Positions 22,122 through 35,078 are shown, numbered from the stretch's first letter. The stretch: 64,000 bases of DNA from Triticum aestivum (GCF_018294505.1 NC_057798.1:374852839-374916838), one strand, 5' to 3'. A program made the numbers and translations. The notes: generated from the letters alone by a model not told the origin.

Positions 22122-23660
22122 TGATAAGCCACAAGTGTAGGGGATAATTGTAGCCTCTCTCAATAAGTAAGAGTGTCAAACCCAACGAGGAGCTAAAGGT
22201 AGAACAAATATTCTCTCAAGTCCTATCTGCCACTGATACGACTCTACGCACGCTTAGTGTTCGCCTTACCTAGAACAAGTATGAAACTAGAAGTACTTTG
22301 TAGGTGTGATAGGATAGGTTTGCAAGATAATAAAGAACACGTAAATAAAAAGTAGGGTCTATTTAGATAAAGAAGCAATAAAGTAAATATAGCGAGTGTG
22401 GAAAAGTGGTGGTAGTAGTTGTGAAATTGTCCCTAAGCAATTGACTACTTTACTAGACCAATAGCAAGTTTTTTGTGGGAGAGGCATAAGCTAACATACT
22501 TTCTCTTCTTGGATCATATGCACTTATGATTGGAACTCTAGCAAGCATCCGCAACTACTGAAGATCATTAAGGTAAAACCCAACCATGGCATTAAAGCAT
22601 AAAGTCCCCTTTATCCCATACGCCACAACCCCCTTACTCGGGTTTATGCTTCTATCACTCAAGCAACCCACTATAAGCGAATCATGAACGTATTGCAACA
22701 CCCTACAGCGGGAATCCCTCACGCTTGCGCGACATGGAGGGCACAATAGGACAGCAACATAACCACAAGCAAATTAAACCAATCATAGCAATTCATCAAT
22801 CACTGATAGGATAATGAAAATCTACTCAGACATCATAGGATGGCAACACATCATTGGATAATAATATGAAGCATAAAACACCATGTTCAAGTAGAGGGTA
22901 CAGCGGGTTGCGGGAGAGTGGACCGCTGAATATAGATGGGGGAAGGTGATGGAGTTGTTGGTGAAGATGGCAGAGGTGTTGGTGAAGATCGCGGTGATGA
23001 TGATGGCCCCCAGCGGCGTTCCGGCGCCACCGGAAGCAAGGGGAGAGAGCCCCCCCCCCCCTTCTTCTTCTTCTTCTTCCTTGACCTTCTCCCTAGATGG
23101 GAGAAGGGTTTCCCCTCTGGTCCTTGGCTCTTATGGCATGGGAGGGGCGAGAGCCCCTCCAAGATTGGATCTATCTCTCTGTCTCTCTCTGTTTCTGCGT
23201 TCTCAGATTCTGCCCCTTCACCGTTTCTTTTATATCCGGAGATCCGTAACTCCGATTGGGGTGAATCTTTTGCCCAGATTTTTCTCATAAAATTAGCTTT
23301 GTTGTGGCGAAAGAAGAGCGTCAACCGCCTTATGGATGGCCAACGAGGGTGCCAGGCGTGCCCAGGGGGAGGGCGCGCCCCCCTGTCTCGTGGCCACCTC
23401 GGGCACCGTTTCGCGTTGATTCTTCCTCCGGAAAATCCCAAATATTCCAAAATAATTCTCCGTCCGTTTTTATTCCTTTGGATTCCGTTTGATATTGGGT
23501 TTCTGCGAAACATAAAACATGCAACAAACAGGAACTGGCACTGGGCACTGGATCAATATGTTAGTCCCAAAAATAGTATAAAAAGTTGCCAAAAGTATAT
23601 GTAAGTTGAATAATATTGGCATGGAACAATCAAAAATTATAGATACACGGAGATGTATCA
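22122..23660 (-). repeat. S2 5' LTR (1539 bp)
   Basis: Pairs with 16166-17698. It starts tgataagccacaag and ends gatgtatca, directly followed by the gtcaa TSD. Confidence 0.92.
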
Positions 23661-23697
23661 GTCAACACACGATGGATATGAAGAAGAAATGGATGTA
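23661..23697 (+). pseudogene. G1 ORF1, 37-bp middle fragment
   Basis: A short piece of G1 ORF1 between S2 and S5. It carries the gtcaa TSD copy of S2 at its left end and the atgta TSD of S5 at its right end (23693-23697). It continues at 36978. Confidence 0.75.
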
Positions 23698-24763
23698 TGA
23701 TGTCTACTACACAACCTTCTTCTTGTAGACGTTGTTGGGCCTCCAAGTGCAGAGGTTTGTAGGACAGTAGCAAATTTCCCTCAAGTGGATGACCTAAGGT
23801 TTATCAATCCGTGGGAGGTGTAGGATGAAGATGGTCTCTCTCAAACAACCCTGCAACCAAATAACAAAGAGTCTCTTGTGTCCCTAACACACCCAATACA
23901 ATGGTAAATTGTATAGGTGCACTAGTTCGGCGAAGAGATGGTGACACAAGTGCAATATGGATGGTAGATATGGGTATTTGTAATCTAAAAATATAAAAAC
24001 AGAAAGGTAACTAATGATAAAACTGAGCGTAAACGGTATTGCAATGCTAGGAAACAAGGCCTAGGGTTTATACTTTCACTAGTGCAAGTTCTTTCAACAA
24101 TAATAGCATAACCGGATCATATAACTATCCCTCAACATGCAACAAAGAGTTAGTCCAAAGTCACTAATAGCGGAGAACAAACAAAGAGATTATTGTAGGG
24201 TATGAAACCACCTCAAAGTTATCCTTTCTGATCGATCTATTCAAGAGTCCGTAGTAAAATAACACGAAGCTATTCTTCCCGTTCGATCTATCATAGAGTT
24301 CGTACTAGAATAACACCTTAAGACACAAATCAACCAAAACCGTAATGTCACCTAGATACTCCATTGTCACCTCAAGAATCCATGGGCATGATTATACGAT
24401 ATGCATCACACAATCTCAGATTCATCTATTCAACCAACACAGAGTACTTCAAAGAGTGCCCCAAAGTTTCTACCGGAGAGTCAAGACGAAAACCTGTGTC
24501 AACTCCTATGCATAGGTTCATTGAACCCGCAAGTTGATCACCCAAACATACATCAAGTAGATCACGTGAATATCCCATTGTCACCACAGATAAGCACGAC
24601 AAGACATACATCAAGTATTCTCAAATCCTTAAAGACTCAATCCGATAAGATAACTTCAAGAGGAAAACTCAATTCATCACAAGAGAGTAGAAGGGGAAAA
24701 CATCATAAGATCAAACTATAATAGCAAAGCTCATGATACATCAAGATCGTATCACCTCAAGAA

Positions 24764-24766
<3 letters not shown>

Positions 24767-24800
<34 letters not shown>
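24767..24800. repeat. (GA)17 microsatellite in the S5 LTR
   Basis: Seventeen uninterrupted ga dinucleotides, preceded by gaacac and followed by tcaaacacatagc. Confidence 0.98.
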
Positions 24801-24802
<2 letters not shown>

Positions 24803-25790
24803 AAACACATAGCTACTGGTACATACCCTCAGCCCCGAGGGTGAATGATATTTCTCCAACGTATCTATAATTTTTTATTGTTTCATGCTATTATATTACC
24901 CCTTTTGGATGTTTATGGGCTTTATTTTACACATTTATATCATTGTTGGGACTAACCTACTAACCGGAGGCCCAGCCCATATTGCTGCTTTTTTTTGCCT
25001 ATTTCAGTATTTCAAAGAAAAGGAATATCAAACTGAGTCCAAACGGAATGAAACCTTCGGGAGCGTGATTATTGGAACAAACGTGATCCAGAGGACTTGG
25101 AATGCAAGCCAAGAAGCAGCCGAGGCGGCCACGAGGGTGGAGGGAGCGCCCACCCCTACAGGGCGCGCCCCCCTATGTCGTCGGCCCCTCGGGCGGCCAC
25201 CGACGTACTTCTTCCTCCTATATATACCCACGTACCCCGAAAAAATCAAGAGAGCCAACGAAAAACAATTTCCACTGTCATAACCTTCTGTATCCGCAAG
25301 ATCCCATCTTGGAGCCTTCGTCGGTGCTCCGCCGGAGGGGGAATCGACCACGGGGGGCTTCTACATAAACACCATAGCCCCTCCGATGAGTTGTGAGTAG
25401 TTTACCACAGACCTTCGGGTCCATAGTTATTACCTAGATGGATTCTTCTCTCTTTTTGGATCTCAATACCATGTTCTCCCCCTCTCTTGTGGAGATCTAT
25501 TCGATGTAACTCTTTTTGCGGTGTGTTTGTCGAGATCCGATGAATTGTGGGTTTATGATCAAGTTTATCTATGAGAAATATTTGAATATCCTCTGAATTC
25601 TTTTATGTATGGTTGAGTTATCTTTGCAAGTCTCTTCGAATTATCAGTTTGGTTTGGCCTACTAGATTGATCTTTCTTGTAATGGGGGAAGTGCTTAGCT
25701 TTGGGTTCAATCTTGCGGTGTCCTTACCCAGTGACAATAGGGGTTGCAAGGCATGTATTGTATTGTTGCCATCGAGGATAAAAAGATGGG

Positions 25791-26263
25791 TGAGGGAGTC
25801 CTGGACTAGGGGGTGTCCGGATAGCCGAACTATCATCATCAGCCGGAGTCCAAGACTATGAAGATACAAGATTGAAGACTTCGTCCCGTGTCCGGATTGG
25901 ACTTTCCTTGGCGTGGAAGGCAAGCTTGGCAATACGGATATGTAGATCTCCTACCATTGTAACTGACTCTGTGTAACCCTAGCCCTCTCCGGTGTCTATA
26001 TAAACCGGATGGTTTTAGTCCATAGGACGAACAACAATCATACCATAGGCTAGCTTCTAGGGTTTAGCCTCCTTGATCTCGTGGTAGATCTACTCTTGTA
26101 ATACCCACATCATCAATATCAATCAAGCAGGACGTAGGGTTTTACCTCCATCAAGAGGACCCGAACCTGGGTAAAACATCGTGTCCCTTGTCTCCTATTA
26201 CCATCCGCCTAGACGCACAGTTCGGTACCCCCTACCCGAGATCCACCGGTTTTGACACCGACA
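25791..26263 (+). repeat. A 5' LTR (473 bp)
   Basis: tgagggagtc to gacaccgaca. A TATA box ctatataaa lies at about 25996-26004, followed by the likely transcription start. The internal region opens with ttggtgctttcat. I cannot assign that PBS to a tRNA. Confidence 0.95.
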
Positions 26264-26310
26264 TTGGTGCTTTCATTGAGAGTTCCTCTGTGTCGTCGCA
26301 ATCAGGAGGG

Positions 26311-27160
26311 ATGCCTTTTCCCGTCTTTAAAGACGGCGCCGTCGTCAAGGGAGCTTTGGCCACCGGCCAAACTATCCGGCTAGGCGGTTTTCTTATGACC
26401 GCCTGTTCAGCCACCGCTCCAACAATGACCTCTCAGGTCATCAAAAGCGATCTTCACGTCAACTCGGAATTCGCCGAGCAGTTAGATCCGATGGAGCTCT
26501 CCTCCTTAAATGAGCTCTTGGATCGCATCGCCGCCCTGGGAGTCGCTACAGACTACGATCAGATTGGGCTTAAAACCGATCTGAGAGAAATTAACTCTCC
26601 CCAGGCTACCCACCATGTTGTTGTGGTAGAGGAACAACGCGGCGACTCTTCTTCTATGTTAAAGACCAGTTATGTCCGGATTCCCGATCCCTCCATACTG
26701 GATTCTCGCGGAGGGACGGACGTCAATCAAGTACTGAACCTAAAGTCAGGCATCGGACCATCTGTTGGATAACATCCAGCAATCCAAGCTTCCAAATCCG
26801 GAAACTTCTCGGCCTTTGAGCCTTAGATTGGGCGGGGTTCCGAATTTAATTCCGCCTGCCCACCCAAACATAAGCGATCTATATCAAATACGGCAAGAGC
26901 CCGATGAAACAGTACATCATTACTGGGCCAGATTCCTCCTAGTTATGGACAAGATAAAGGACTGCCGTGAGGAAAGCGCAATCTCAATTTTCTGCAACAA
27001 TTGCACAGACAAGGGAATCATGAATGCCATAAGTCATTGCGAAGTTACACGCTTCGCCGACCTGGCGACCATAGTACAAAAATACTGTGTGATGGAGAGT
27101 GCCTGGAAAACCGAAACCAGGTTTTGGGACAATCCGACCCTAAACACAACCCTAGTTTGA
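26311..27160 (+). pseudogene. gag: A gag (frameshifted)
   Basis: The ATG at 26311 (MPFPVFKDGAV) is the best start. The open frame extends back into the LTR, but that part is leader. The first frame runs to 26772. After a shift near 26765 the second frame (to 27160) has the Retrotrans_gag C-terminal pattern (ISDLYQIRQEP, HHYWARFLLVMDKIKD, ISHCEVTRFADLA). No CCHC zinc knuckle is visible in the decayed stretch before pol (27161-27330). Confidence 0.75.
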
Positions 27161-27330
27161 AATAAAAGGGTGCGTCATACTCAAGCACCTGGGTTAAAAA
27201 CCAAAAAGCAAAACCCCCCTAAAGGGCACGGAACCGTACTGGAGGATGGCTCAACGGACCCTGTAAAATCCATAGTATAGAGGGCGCTACTCCAACACAT
27301 AGCCTTCGAGCATGTTGGATACTACGGCAG

Positions 27331-29535
27331 GTGGCCAAAAGTGGCGAAGGTTTTCTAGCCCCGGGTAACCAGCCCAACAGTACCAGTACGGCATTAACAA
27401 TCTTCGAGACTTTCGCATCAAATAATATGCGGAAACGAACAATCCGCAGCCTCGCCGAAGTCTACCAAGTAGTAACAACAAATCCATGGAGCGACACGGC
27501 TATCACCTTCAATGCCAGCGACGAACCTAAATTCCGAACAGCCCGAGCACCAGCCGCATTGGTCCTCAGTCCGATAGTGGACGGCTTTCGCCTTACCAAC
27601 GTACTCATGGATGGCGGCAGCGGATTAAACCTCATCTACGAGGAAACCCTCCAAAAAATGGAAATTGACTGGAGCCGCATTGAGCGAAGCAGCACAACCT
27701 TTAGAGTAATAATCCCTAGTCGGGAAGTACGCTGCACAGGAAAAATCACACTAGATGTAGTGTTCGGCTCACCGGACAATTACAGGTTCGAGGAGGTCAC
27801 GTTCCAAGTGGCCCCGTTCGGCAGCGGATATCATGCCTTGTTAGGGCCAGAGGCATTCACAATTTTCCAAGCTATACCCCATTACGGGTACATGAAGCTT
27901 AAAATGCCCGGGCCCAATGGAATCATCACTCTTGTCAGTGATCCAGATATAGCACTCCGTGCTGAAAATAAGACAGCCGCACTAGCCCTAGCGGCACTAT
28001 CCGAAGCCCTAGCGGCAGAGGAACTCGCTGTGCTGCGCTCCACGGTGGATAGGGACGATGTGATACTCGATAAGAGATCTAAGTCCACCTCTTTTAAACC
28101 AGCAGACGAAATAGTCAAATTCCAGGTCCATCCAACGGACCCCACAAGGACGGCCTCCATTGGGGCACAATTAAACCCTGATGTAGAAGCCGCACTACGA
28201 GAATTCCTTCGGGAAAATTGGGACAATTTTGCCTGGCACCCTTCAGATATGCCAGGAATCCCACGCAGGCTGGCAGAACACAGCCTAAATATCCTAAAAG
28301 GTTTCAAGCCAGTCAAACAGGCTCTTCGGCGATTTTCCGAACCCAAGAGACAGGCAATGGGAGAGGAGCTAGCCAAACTCTTAGAAGCCAGATTCATCAG
28401 AGATATAAAACATCCGGACTGGCTAGCAAACCTGGTAATGGTACCAAAAAAGGACAAATCCTGGCGCCTTTGTGTCGATTTCAAAGACCTTAACAAGGCC
28501 TGTCCAAAGGATCCTTTCCCCCTCCCCCGCATCGACCAAATCATCGATGCTACCGCAGGGCACGATTCATTGTGCTTCCTTGACGCATACTCCGGATACC
28601 ATCAAATCAAGATGGCGGAAAAAGACCAGGCCGCAACGGCATTCATTACTCCATACGGACCATTCTGCTTCAACACAATGCCCTTCGGACTCAAAAACGC
28701 CGGCGCAACATATCAGCGCATGATTCAGACATGTCTGGCTACCCAGATAGGCAAAACAGTGGAGGCATACGTAGACGATGTGGTCGTTAAGACCAAACAC
28801 GTCGAAACTCTAGTAGACGATTTGAGGCTTACATTCGACAACCTCCGAGCATATGACATTAAGCTCAATCCAGAAAAATGTGTTTTGGGCGTACCAGCCG
28901 GAAAGCTCTTGGGCTTCATTGTATCCGGTAGAGGAATTGAAGAAAACCCAGCCAAGATCCGAGCTCTGTCACAATTGGATATCCCAAAAGACCTCAAACA
29001 AATACAAAAACTAACTGGATGCGTGGCGGCTCTAAGCCGCTTCATCTCCCGTTTGGGAGAAAAGGCACTGCCCCTCTATCGCCTCCTCCGGCGCACCGAA
29101 CACTTCGAATGGACGGATGCTGCCACGGCAGGACTCGAAGAAATTAAGGACATATTGGCAACAAATCCGGTCCTGGCCGCGCCCAACCTGGGCGAACCGA
29201 TGTTATTATATATCGCGGCAACACATCAAGTTGTCAGCACGGTACTCGTCGTTGAACGAGAAATAGAAGGGCACAAATTACCTCTTCAAAAACCAGTGTA
29301 CTATGTATCCACTGTCTTAACTCCATGCAAGTCCCGGTACCCACATTATCAAAAGATAGCGTACGCGGTGTTCATGGCATCCCGGAAGCTGCGACACTAC
29401 TTTCAAGAGTGTTCCATAACGGTGGCCTTCGAAGTACCTCTCAACGATATTATAAATAATCGCGACGCGATGGGCAGGATTGCAAAATGGGCCATTGAGC
29501 TCTTACCATTTGACATAACCTACAAACCACGGTGA
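27331..29535 (+). pseudogene. pol: A pol: protease, reverse transcriptase, RNase H
   Basis: A 734-codon frame, entered without a true start because it continues the gag-pol polyprotein. Protease has DGGSG at residues 94-98. RT shows FLDAYSGYHQI (417-427), PFGLKNAGATYQ (451-462) and the catalytic YVDD box (480-483). An RNase H-like region follows at about 590-730. The frame ends at a TGA (29533-29535) that looks like a CGA-to-TGA change, because the same frame reads on sensibly beyond it. The RT copies element RNA into DNA in virus-like particles. Confidence 0.9.
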
Positions 29536-31419
29536 GCTATAAAGTCGCAAGTTTTGGCTGACTCCATCGCCGAATGGACCGAAGCCGAACTCCCTAAAGA
29601 GTACGGTGCATACTCCAATTGGATCATGCATTGCGACGGCTCCAAAATGTTGGCTCGCTTGGGGGCTGGCATCATCTTGATGTCCCCAACCGGAGACACA
29701 GTCCAATAAATACTTCAAATAATGTACACGGACTCCAACAACGCAGCCGAATACGAGGCCCTTCTACATGGTCTCCGGATGGCAATCTCCATGGGTATTA
29801 AACGCCTAGAGATGTGCGGGGATTCAAACCTCGCAATATCCCAAGTAAATGGAGACTTTGACGCCAAGGATCCGAAAATGGCAGCCTACCGTAACGTCGT
29901 CCTAAAAATGTCAGCTCGGTTCGAAGGACTCGAATTCCACCATGTAGCCCGGGATAATAACCAGGCAGCAGACGTGTTGGCACGCATCGGCGCAAAACGC
30001 GACGCCGTCCCTCCAAACATCTTCCTGGAGCGGCTCTTTAAGCCATCCGTATTATGGGAAGAGGAGTCCGGAAATAACAACTCGGAACCAACTACACCAC
30101 CCAACACGGAACATTCTAACACAATCGGTGGCTCAGCTAATGAAATAACACCTTCAGCCCACGAAATAAGGGCAGTAATTGCCCCGTGGACGGAACCATT
30201 CCTAGCCTACATAATTAGGCAGGAACTTCCCGAAGACCAAAATGAGGCCCGCTGCATAGTTCGGCGATCTAAAGCCTACAAGGTCCATGAGGGAGAACTT
30301 TATAAGAAAAGCACAACCGGAGTCCTTCAAAGGTGTATCTCCGAAGAGGAAGGGCGAAATCTCCTGGCTGAAATTCACGCCAGACTCGGCGGGCACCACG
30401 CCGCAGCCCGGGCCCTTGTAGGCAAGGCCTTCCGTACAGGATTTTATTGGCCGATAGCCCAGGCAGATGCTCAGGACTTAGTCCAACGATGCGTCGGTTG
30501 CCAGCTCTTTGCTAATCAAAGCCACATGCCACCCACCGCCCTCAAAACTATACTCATCACTTGGCCGTTCACGGTCTGGGGGCTTGACATGGTTGGACCC
30601 CTTAAAGGGGGAACCCACAAGCAAAAATACTTATTAGTCATGGTGGACAAATTCACCAAATGGATAGAGGCCAAGCCGGTTAAAACGGCAGAATCCGGAC
30701 CTGTGATAGACTTCATATCTGGGGTAGTACACCGTTTTGGCGTCCCCCACAGCATCATCACTGATAACGGCACAAATTTCACGGCTGACAAGGTTAAACT
30801 CTGGTGCAAAAACATGGGCATCAAGCTCGACTACGCTTCAGTCTATCACCCTCAAACTAACGGTCAAGTCGAACAAGCAAATGGTCTAATCATGAGCGGC
30901 ATTAAACCTAGATTTGTGCGATCCCTCACAGAATCTAACACGCACTGGGTAGAGGAGCTCGACTCCGTACTCTGGGGGCTGCGGACCACGCCATACCGCA
31001 CTACCGGATTCACACCATTTTTTATGGTATACGGCGCAGAGGCAGTTTTGCCCTGCGATATAATTCATGACTCACCTCGCGTGCGCATGTACGAAGAAAG
31101 GGAAGCCGAGTTGGATCGGCAGGACAGTTTGGACGCCTTAGAGGAGGAGCGCGACGTGGCAAAATCCCGTTCCGCATTCTATCAGCAGCAGGCTCGAAGA
31201 TATCAAAGCAGAGAAGTACGGGCCAAAACTTACAATGTTGGCGAGCTACTTCTACGCCTGCCGGACAAGAAAAAGGACAAACTTAAGCCCAAATGGGAAG
31301 GTCCCTTTATCATCAACCAAGTCCTTACCGGCGGTGCATACCGTCTATGCAACGCATCTAACAACCGACTCGAGCCGAACCCATGGAACGCAGCCCGTCT
31401 CCGACGATTCTACGCCTAG
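29536..31419 (+). pseudogene. pol: A pol: RNase H end and integrase
   Basis: Same frame as the upstream pol. A TAA at 29707 precedes a 565-codon open stretch (29722-31419). The N-terminal part is the RNase H C-terminal half (NNAAEYEALLHG, residues 7-18). Integrase follows: zinc site H219, H225, C257, C260, and catalytic D289 (GLDMVGPL), D348 (TDNGTNF) and E384 (NGQVEQAN) with the usual 35-residue D-to-E spacing. The C-terminal GPFIINQ block ends in NPWNAARLRRFYA. All integrase catalytic residues are present, but the upstream stops prevent a full polyprotein. Confidence 0.9.
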
Positions 31420-32228
31420 CGCCGGACTCAGAGTTCGTCTCCTTCCTCCGTCCACCTTTCATATTTTTTTGCTGTCTTTTGTTTCCCTCCTTTTTCCTCC
31501 CTCTTACAGTAAAAGCCTTTGAGGGCTGATCTGCGCATTGTTTGCACACACTCGATGTGCTACTCGCACTCGTTATACCTGGGGGCTTCTTTAACAGAAG
31601 CTTATTTATATGGGCTTCATGCCCAACACACGTGTCATACTTCCGCATGTACCTTTTACTCACCATTATATGCATCGATATGACTTAAGTTTTGGCCAAG
31701 CTGGGTTGGCTGGCTCCTGTGCTTACCCCTACGTTCCCGATTGTTCGGCTAGGAGGTAAAGGGAGCACCTCTGCGATTGTTACTGCCGGGTCAGCCAGAT
31801 GTGTACCTCAGACTGGGTGAAGCCGAAGGCTAGCATTCTTAAGGGAATATTCGGTCGGTGACTTGAAAGATGATTTATTACTTATTTATTTATCTGCCCC
31901 CAGATGCTTTTTCTGCTCTTTTCGCAGTCCGGACATGCACTTTAGGGCATGCTTCCCAGGGAAAGGAACCCCTAACGGAACTATTCTCCCTGGAAGATGT
32001 TTCTTACTAACCATGTAATATAACATAGCTAGTTGGGCACTTGTCTGATAAAGCACTTATAACCCCTACGCCTGGTCTCCATGCATGCCCCGGTTTTTGT
32101 ATAACCGTGAGGGTATTCGGACACACTCCGGACTGTTGGGTCCCGAGGTTGAAGCGGAAAGGTCCGCAAAGACAAACGATCTACAATCCGGCTAGAAGGC
32201 ATTTTACATGTCATTTTAAATTACATTG
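31420..32228. other. A spacer between integrase and the antisense gene
   Basis: Non-coding. The two converging genes (integrase on plus, accessory gene on minus) end on either side, so this stretch should hold both 3' ends. I see no certain polyadenylation signal or domain. Confidence 0.6.
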
Positions 32229-34986
32229 TCAAACTGACTGATTGTACTCCTCTTCAATCCCATCTAACAGGCTGTCTAGTTTACAGTCCCGTTGGGAATA
32301 TTTCGCGGCCAACTCTACTTGGCCGTACATCAGGCTCACAGGGATCTCCTTCCCATCGGGCCCCACAGGTCCGACCTCGGCCATGTGGTTCGGATCAGCC
32401 TTCGTGTACCGCGTCTTCACCATGGCCCAGGCCTCCCTGGCGCCTTGACGGCAGGCCGATATCTTCCACAGACGGAAGCGCTGCCGTACTCCCTGAAGCT
32501 TCTTAGCAAGCCCTCCAAGACCCTCGAGTAGGGAGACGGAAGGCCATAAGGCCTGAACGACGCCGCTCATCGCCTGCCGGACATGTTCATGCAGTTGCAG
32601 CAGCTTGGGAAGAAGGTCACCCGTGGAACCAGGCATTTCCTCCGCCGGACGACCCGTGAGCACACCTACAGACACATTTCTGTCAATCGACTTCCTCGTC
32701 GAACTCTTCTTTTCAAAAGAGTTTGCTCAAGCACTTACTGTAAATGCCGCGACGAAGCCGCCGATTCTCCTTTATGGAGTTAGACAGCTGGACCCGAACA
32801 TCTTTTAGTTCTTCGCCCAGCTGGGTGTTGGTATCTTGGAGTTTGTTCCTCTCCTGCTGCACCCTCATAAGCACCTTCTCGCCGGCCTTCAGCTGGCGCA
32901 GCAGATGTTGCTTGTCCGGATCTAGTCCGGCACCCTCTGCAATATAATTGTCAGACTAAACACACACGCCGCACTTCATAAACTACTTCTCTTTTCGAAA
33001 TATGTATTACCAGAGGGGGTCTCTGTGGCTCCCCCGGCGGCGGCTAGTGCAGCCTCAAGTTGGGCCTTGCATTCTTGAATCTCCTGGGACAGGTGGGTAT
33101 TCCTCTCCGTAAGATCCTGCATAACAAATGATCCTTAAATCAGTTAGTTTAACTATTTTAAGTCTCGGGGGCTACTGGCATATATAACTATTAAAATTCC
33201 TCACTCGTATGTCTTTCACATACTGCTCCGTGGCTCTGGTTAAACCATCTTGAGCAGCACGGAGGTGTGCGTCTCCCGCATTAAAGGCATTCAACGCCTC
33301 TAGGGAGAAACACGCATCACGAAGAACTGTCCGACGACGCCTGTGATTCATGGCGCTCTCCACCTCAGACTTGGTGGCGGACAACCTGTTGGCATCCTCC
33401 GTTGGAGGAGCATCCGGCTTGCGCCTTGCGCTCGCCTCCCCCTCCGGACCAGGTGTTGGAGCCTGGCTGGCGGAGGCTTGGTTGGCAACCTCTCCGGGCA
33501 CAGTCCGGCGAGCGCTCTTTCTCCTGGAAGAATCATGAGCATTAATATACCTCCCAGGAGTCTTTCCCTTAAAGACAATGGTGCGCCATACCTTTGCGGC
33601 GATGTTTCGATTCGCGCCGCACTCCTCTTCCGCCTGCCAGGCCGCACTGACCCTGGTTGGTCAGTCGCCGCGGGCTCGGCTTCCCGCCGTAAAGGCACCT
33701 CCTGCGAAGCACCGTTGGTACACGGTGGTCAGAAATAAGCATTAAAAAAGTAATGGTGTCAGGACTTCGGTCGTACTCACCTGGGAAGCCGGAGATAAAC
33801 CAGGGTAGTCAGCCGTAATGGCAACTAGAGCATTGTCTATGCTGAGCTGGTGGAACACCCCGTCAATCAGTTCCACCATTATGTCCGGATCCTCTCCGGA
33901 GGCCGGATCAAGGGATCTTCCCGGATCCTCGGGTTGTGGAGTCGGGCTTTCTATGCCCTCCACATCCCGGCACAGTTCCTACGTCAAAATCATAAAGTAA
34001 GACACTTATCTTTGAAAGCACGGATCGGATATACAAACGTCCGCTTACCCAGCTCCGAGGGTTATTCATGGAGAATCCATTCAATGGACTCGTGCGGAGG
34101 AAGTCCTCCTTCTCCCCCTTGTACAAGCCGGACAGGATCTTCACCAGATCGGCGGCTGATCCCGGCCCCTTGCGGCCATGACGGGTGGCGTCATTCTCCC
34201 CGTTGAAATCCCACATACGGTGGCCCCTATATTAGAGCAGCTGCACCCCTCGCGTAATGCATGTGGCCATGACTCCAATCATGGTCGAATGGGCCAGTAA
34301 CCTTATCCGGCCCATCAGATATTGGACGCTCCTATCATCTTCCCGTTGAGGGCTCCGCGGGCGCCAACTCAGGCGTTTCTTCAGAGGAGCGTTGCTAAAC
34401 TCCGGGAGGCTGATCCGAACTGGATCTGGCAGCGGGGCGTCTTCCATATAAAACCACTCCGAAGGCCAGCCTTCCGACGCCTTCTCCGGGGTTCCGGATA
34501 GATATCCGGTCCCGGCGATGCGCCATATTTCGGCTCCGCCCACTTGATATATCGACCCCTCGTGAGAATGGGGTACGAGGCAAAACAATCTCTTCCACAG
34601 CGCAAAATGGGGCTCGATGCCCAAGAACAGCTCGCAAAGAGCCACAAAGCCCGCGATTTGCAAAATGGAGGCAGGTGTGAGGTGGTGAAGTTGGAGTCCA
34701 TAGAACTCCAGGAGCCCCCGGAGAAACGGATGTATGGGAAATCCGAGTCCCCTTATTAGGTAGGGGACGAAGCATACCCGCTCTCCTTTGGAGGGATTGG
34801 GGACGCTCTCCGCCTGCTTCCACCCTTGTAGGTGGCCAGTCCGGCTCGAACCGGAACCATAAAGGCTGGGGGAAGGTATCCCTCTGCTTGGAGCGTCACT
34901 AACTCGCTATGCGGGACTGAACATCTCCTCCTATCTCCTGGCTGAGGACTGGGAGCGTGAGAGGAGGATCCGCGTCGACTGTCCAT
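32229..34986 (-). pseudogene. A antisense accessory gene, multi-exon (gypsy-type transposon domain protein)
   Basis: Minus strand, ATG at 34986 (MDSRRGSSSH). Exon 1 runs to about 34049 with a frameshift near 34800 and an in-frame TAA at 34232-34234 (likely CAA to TAA). It encodes a domain with GIEPHFALWKRLFCLVPHS, EWFYMEDAPLPDP and MWDFNGENDATR, which I place in the 'putative gypsy-type transposon' (PF04195-like) family. The donor is TGG|GTAAGC at 34048 and the acceptor GTAG ends at 33979. Later exons (about 33978-33781, 33701-33592, 33540-33205, 33115-33015, 32940-32720, 32675-32229) carry an acidic linker, an Ala/Pro-rich segment, a coiled coil (LLRQLKAGEKVLMRVQQER) and a C-terminal helical region (AREAWAMVKTRY). 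Start, splice sites and end agree. Function unknown. Confidence 0.72.
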
Positions 34987-35070
34987 GTTGGAATGGATTT
35001 TTGTCAGATGCGCTTCGATGAGTACTTGCGGAAGGAGGATGGTGTGATTCGGATCTGGATCCTCGCCTCT

Positions 35071-35078
35071 CTTATAGG
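35071..35078 (-). promoter_or_regulatory. TATA-like element upstream of the A antisense gene
   Basis: Minus-strand CCTATAAG lies about 85-90 bases before the ATG at 34986, inside the element and outside the LTR. It would give a short leader. Confidence 0.5.

Larger units (their letters stand above)
16166..23660 (-). mobile_element. S2: complete non-autonomous S-type element with one accessory ORF
   Basis: Flanked by identical gtcaa TSDs (16161-16165, 23661-23665). On the minus strand: 5' LTR (22122-23660), tRNA-Asp-type PBS, a single 426-codon ORF (21998-20718), a 3-kb non-coding tail, polypurine tract and 3' LTR (16166-17698). There is no gag, protease, RT or integrase. LTR divergence by eye is about 5-6%, heavier in the second half. 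It interrupts G1 ORF1. Confidence 0.92.

Noticed and set aside
22936..23604. 222-codon plus-strand frame, with a 190-codon counterpart at 16980-17552
   Set aside because: Both sit at the same place in the two S2 LTRs, so they are one piece of GC-rich LTR sequence seen twice, with different ends and no domain.
27882..28544. 220-codon minus-strand frame
   Set aside because: Antisense shadow of the A protease and RT coding frame, with no splice or promoter context.
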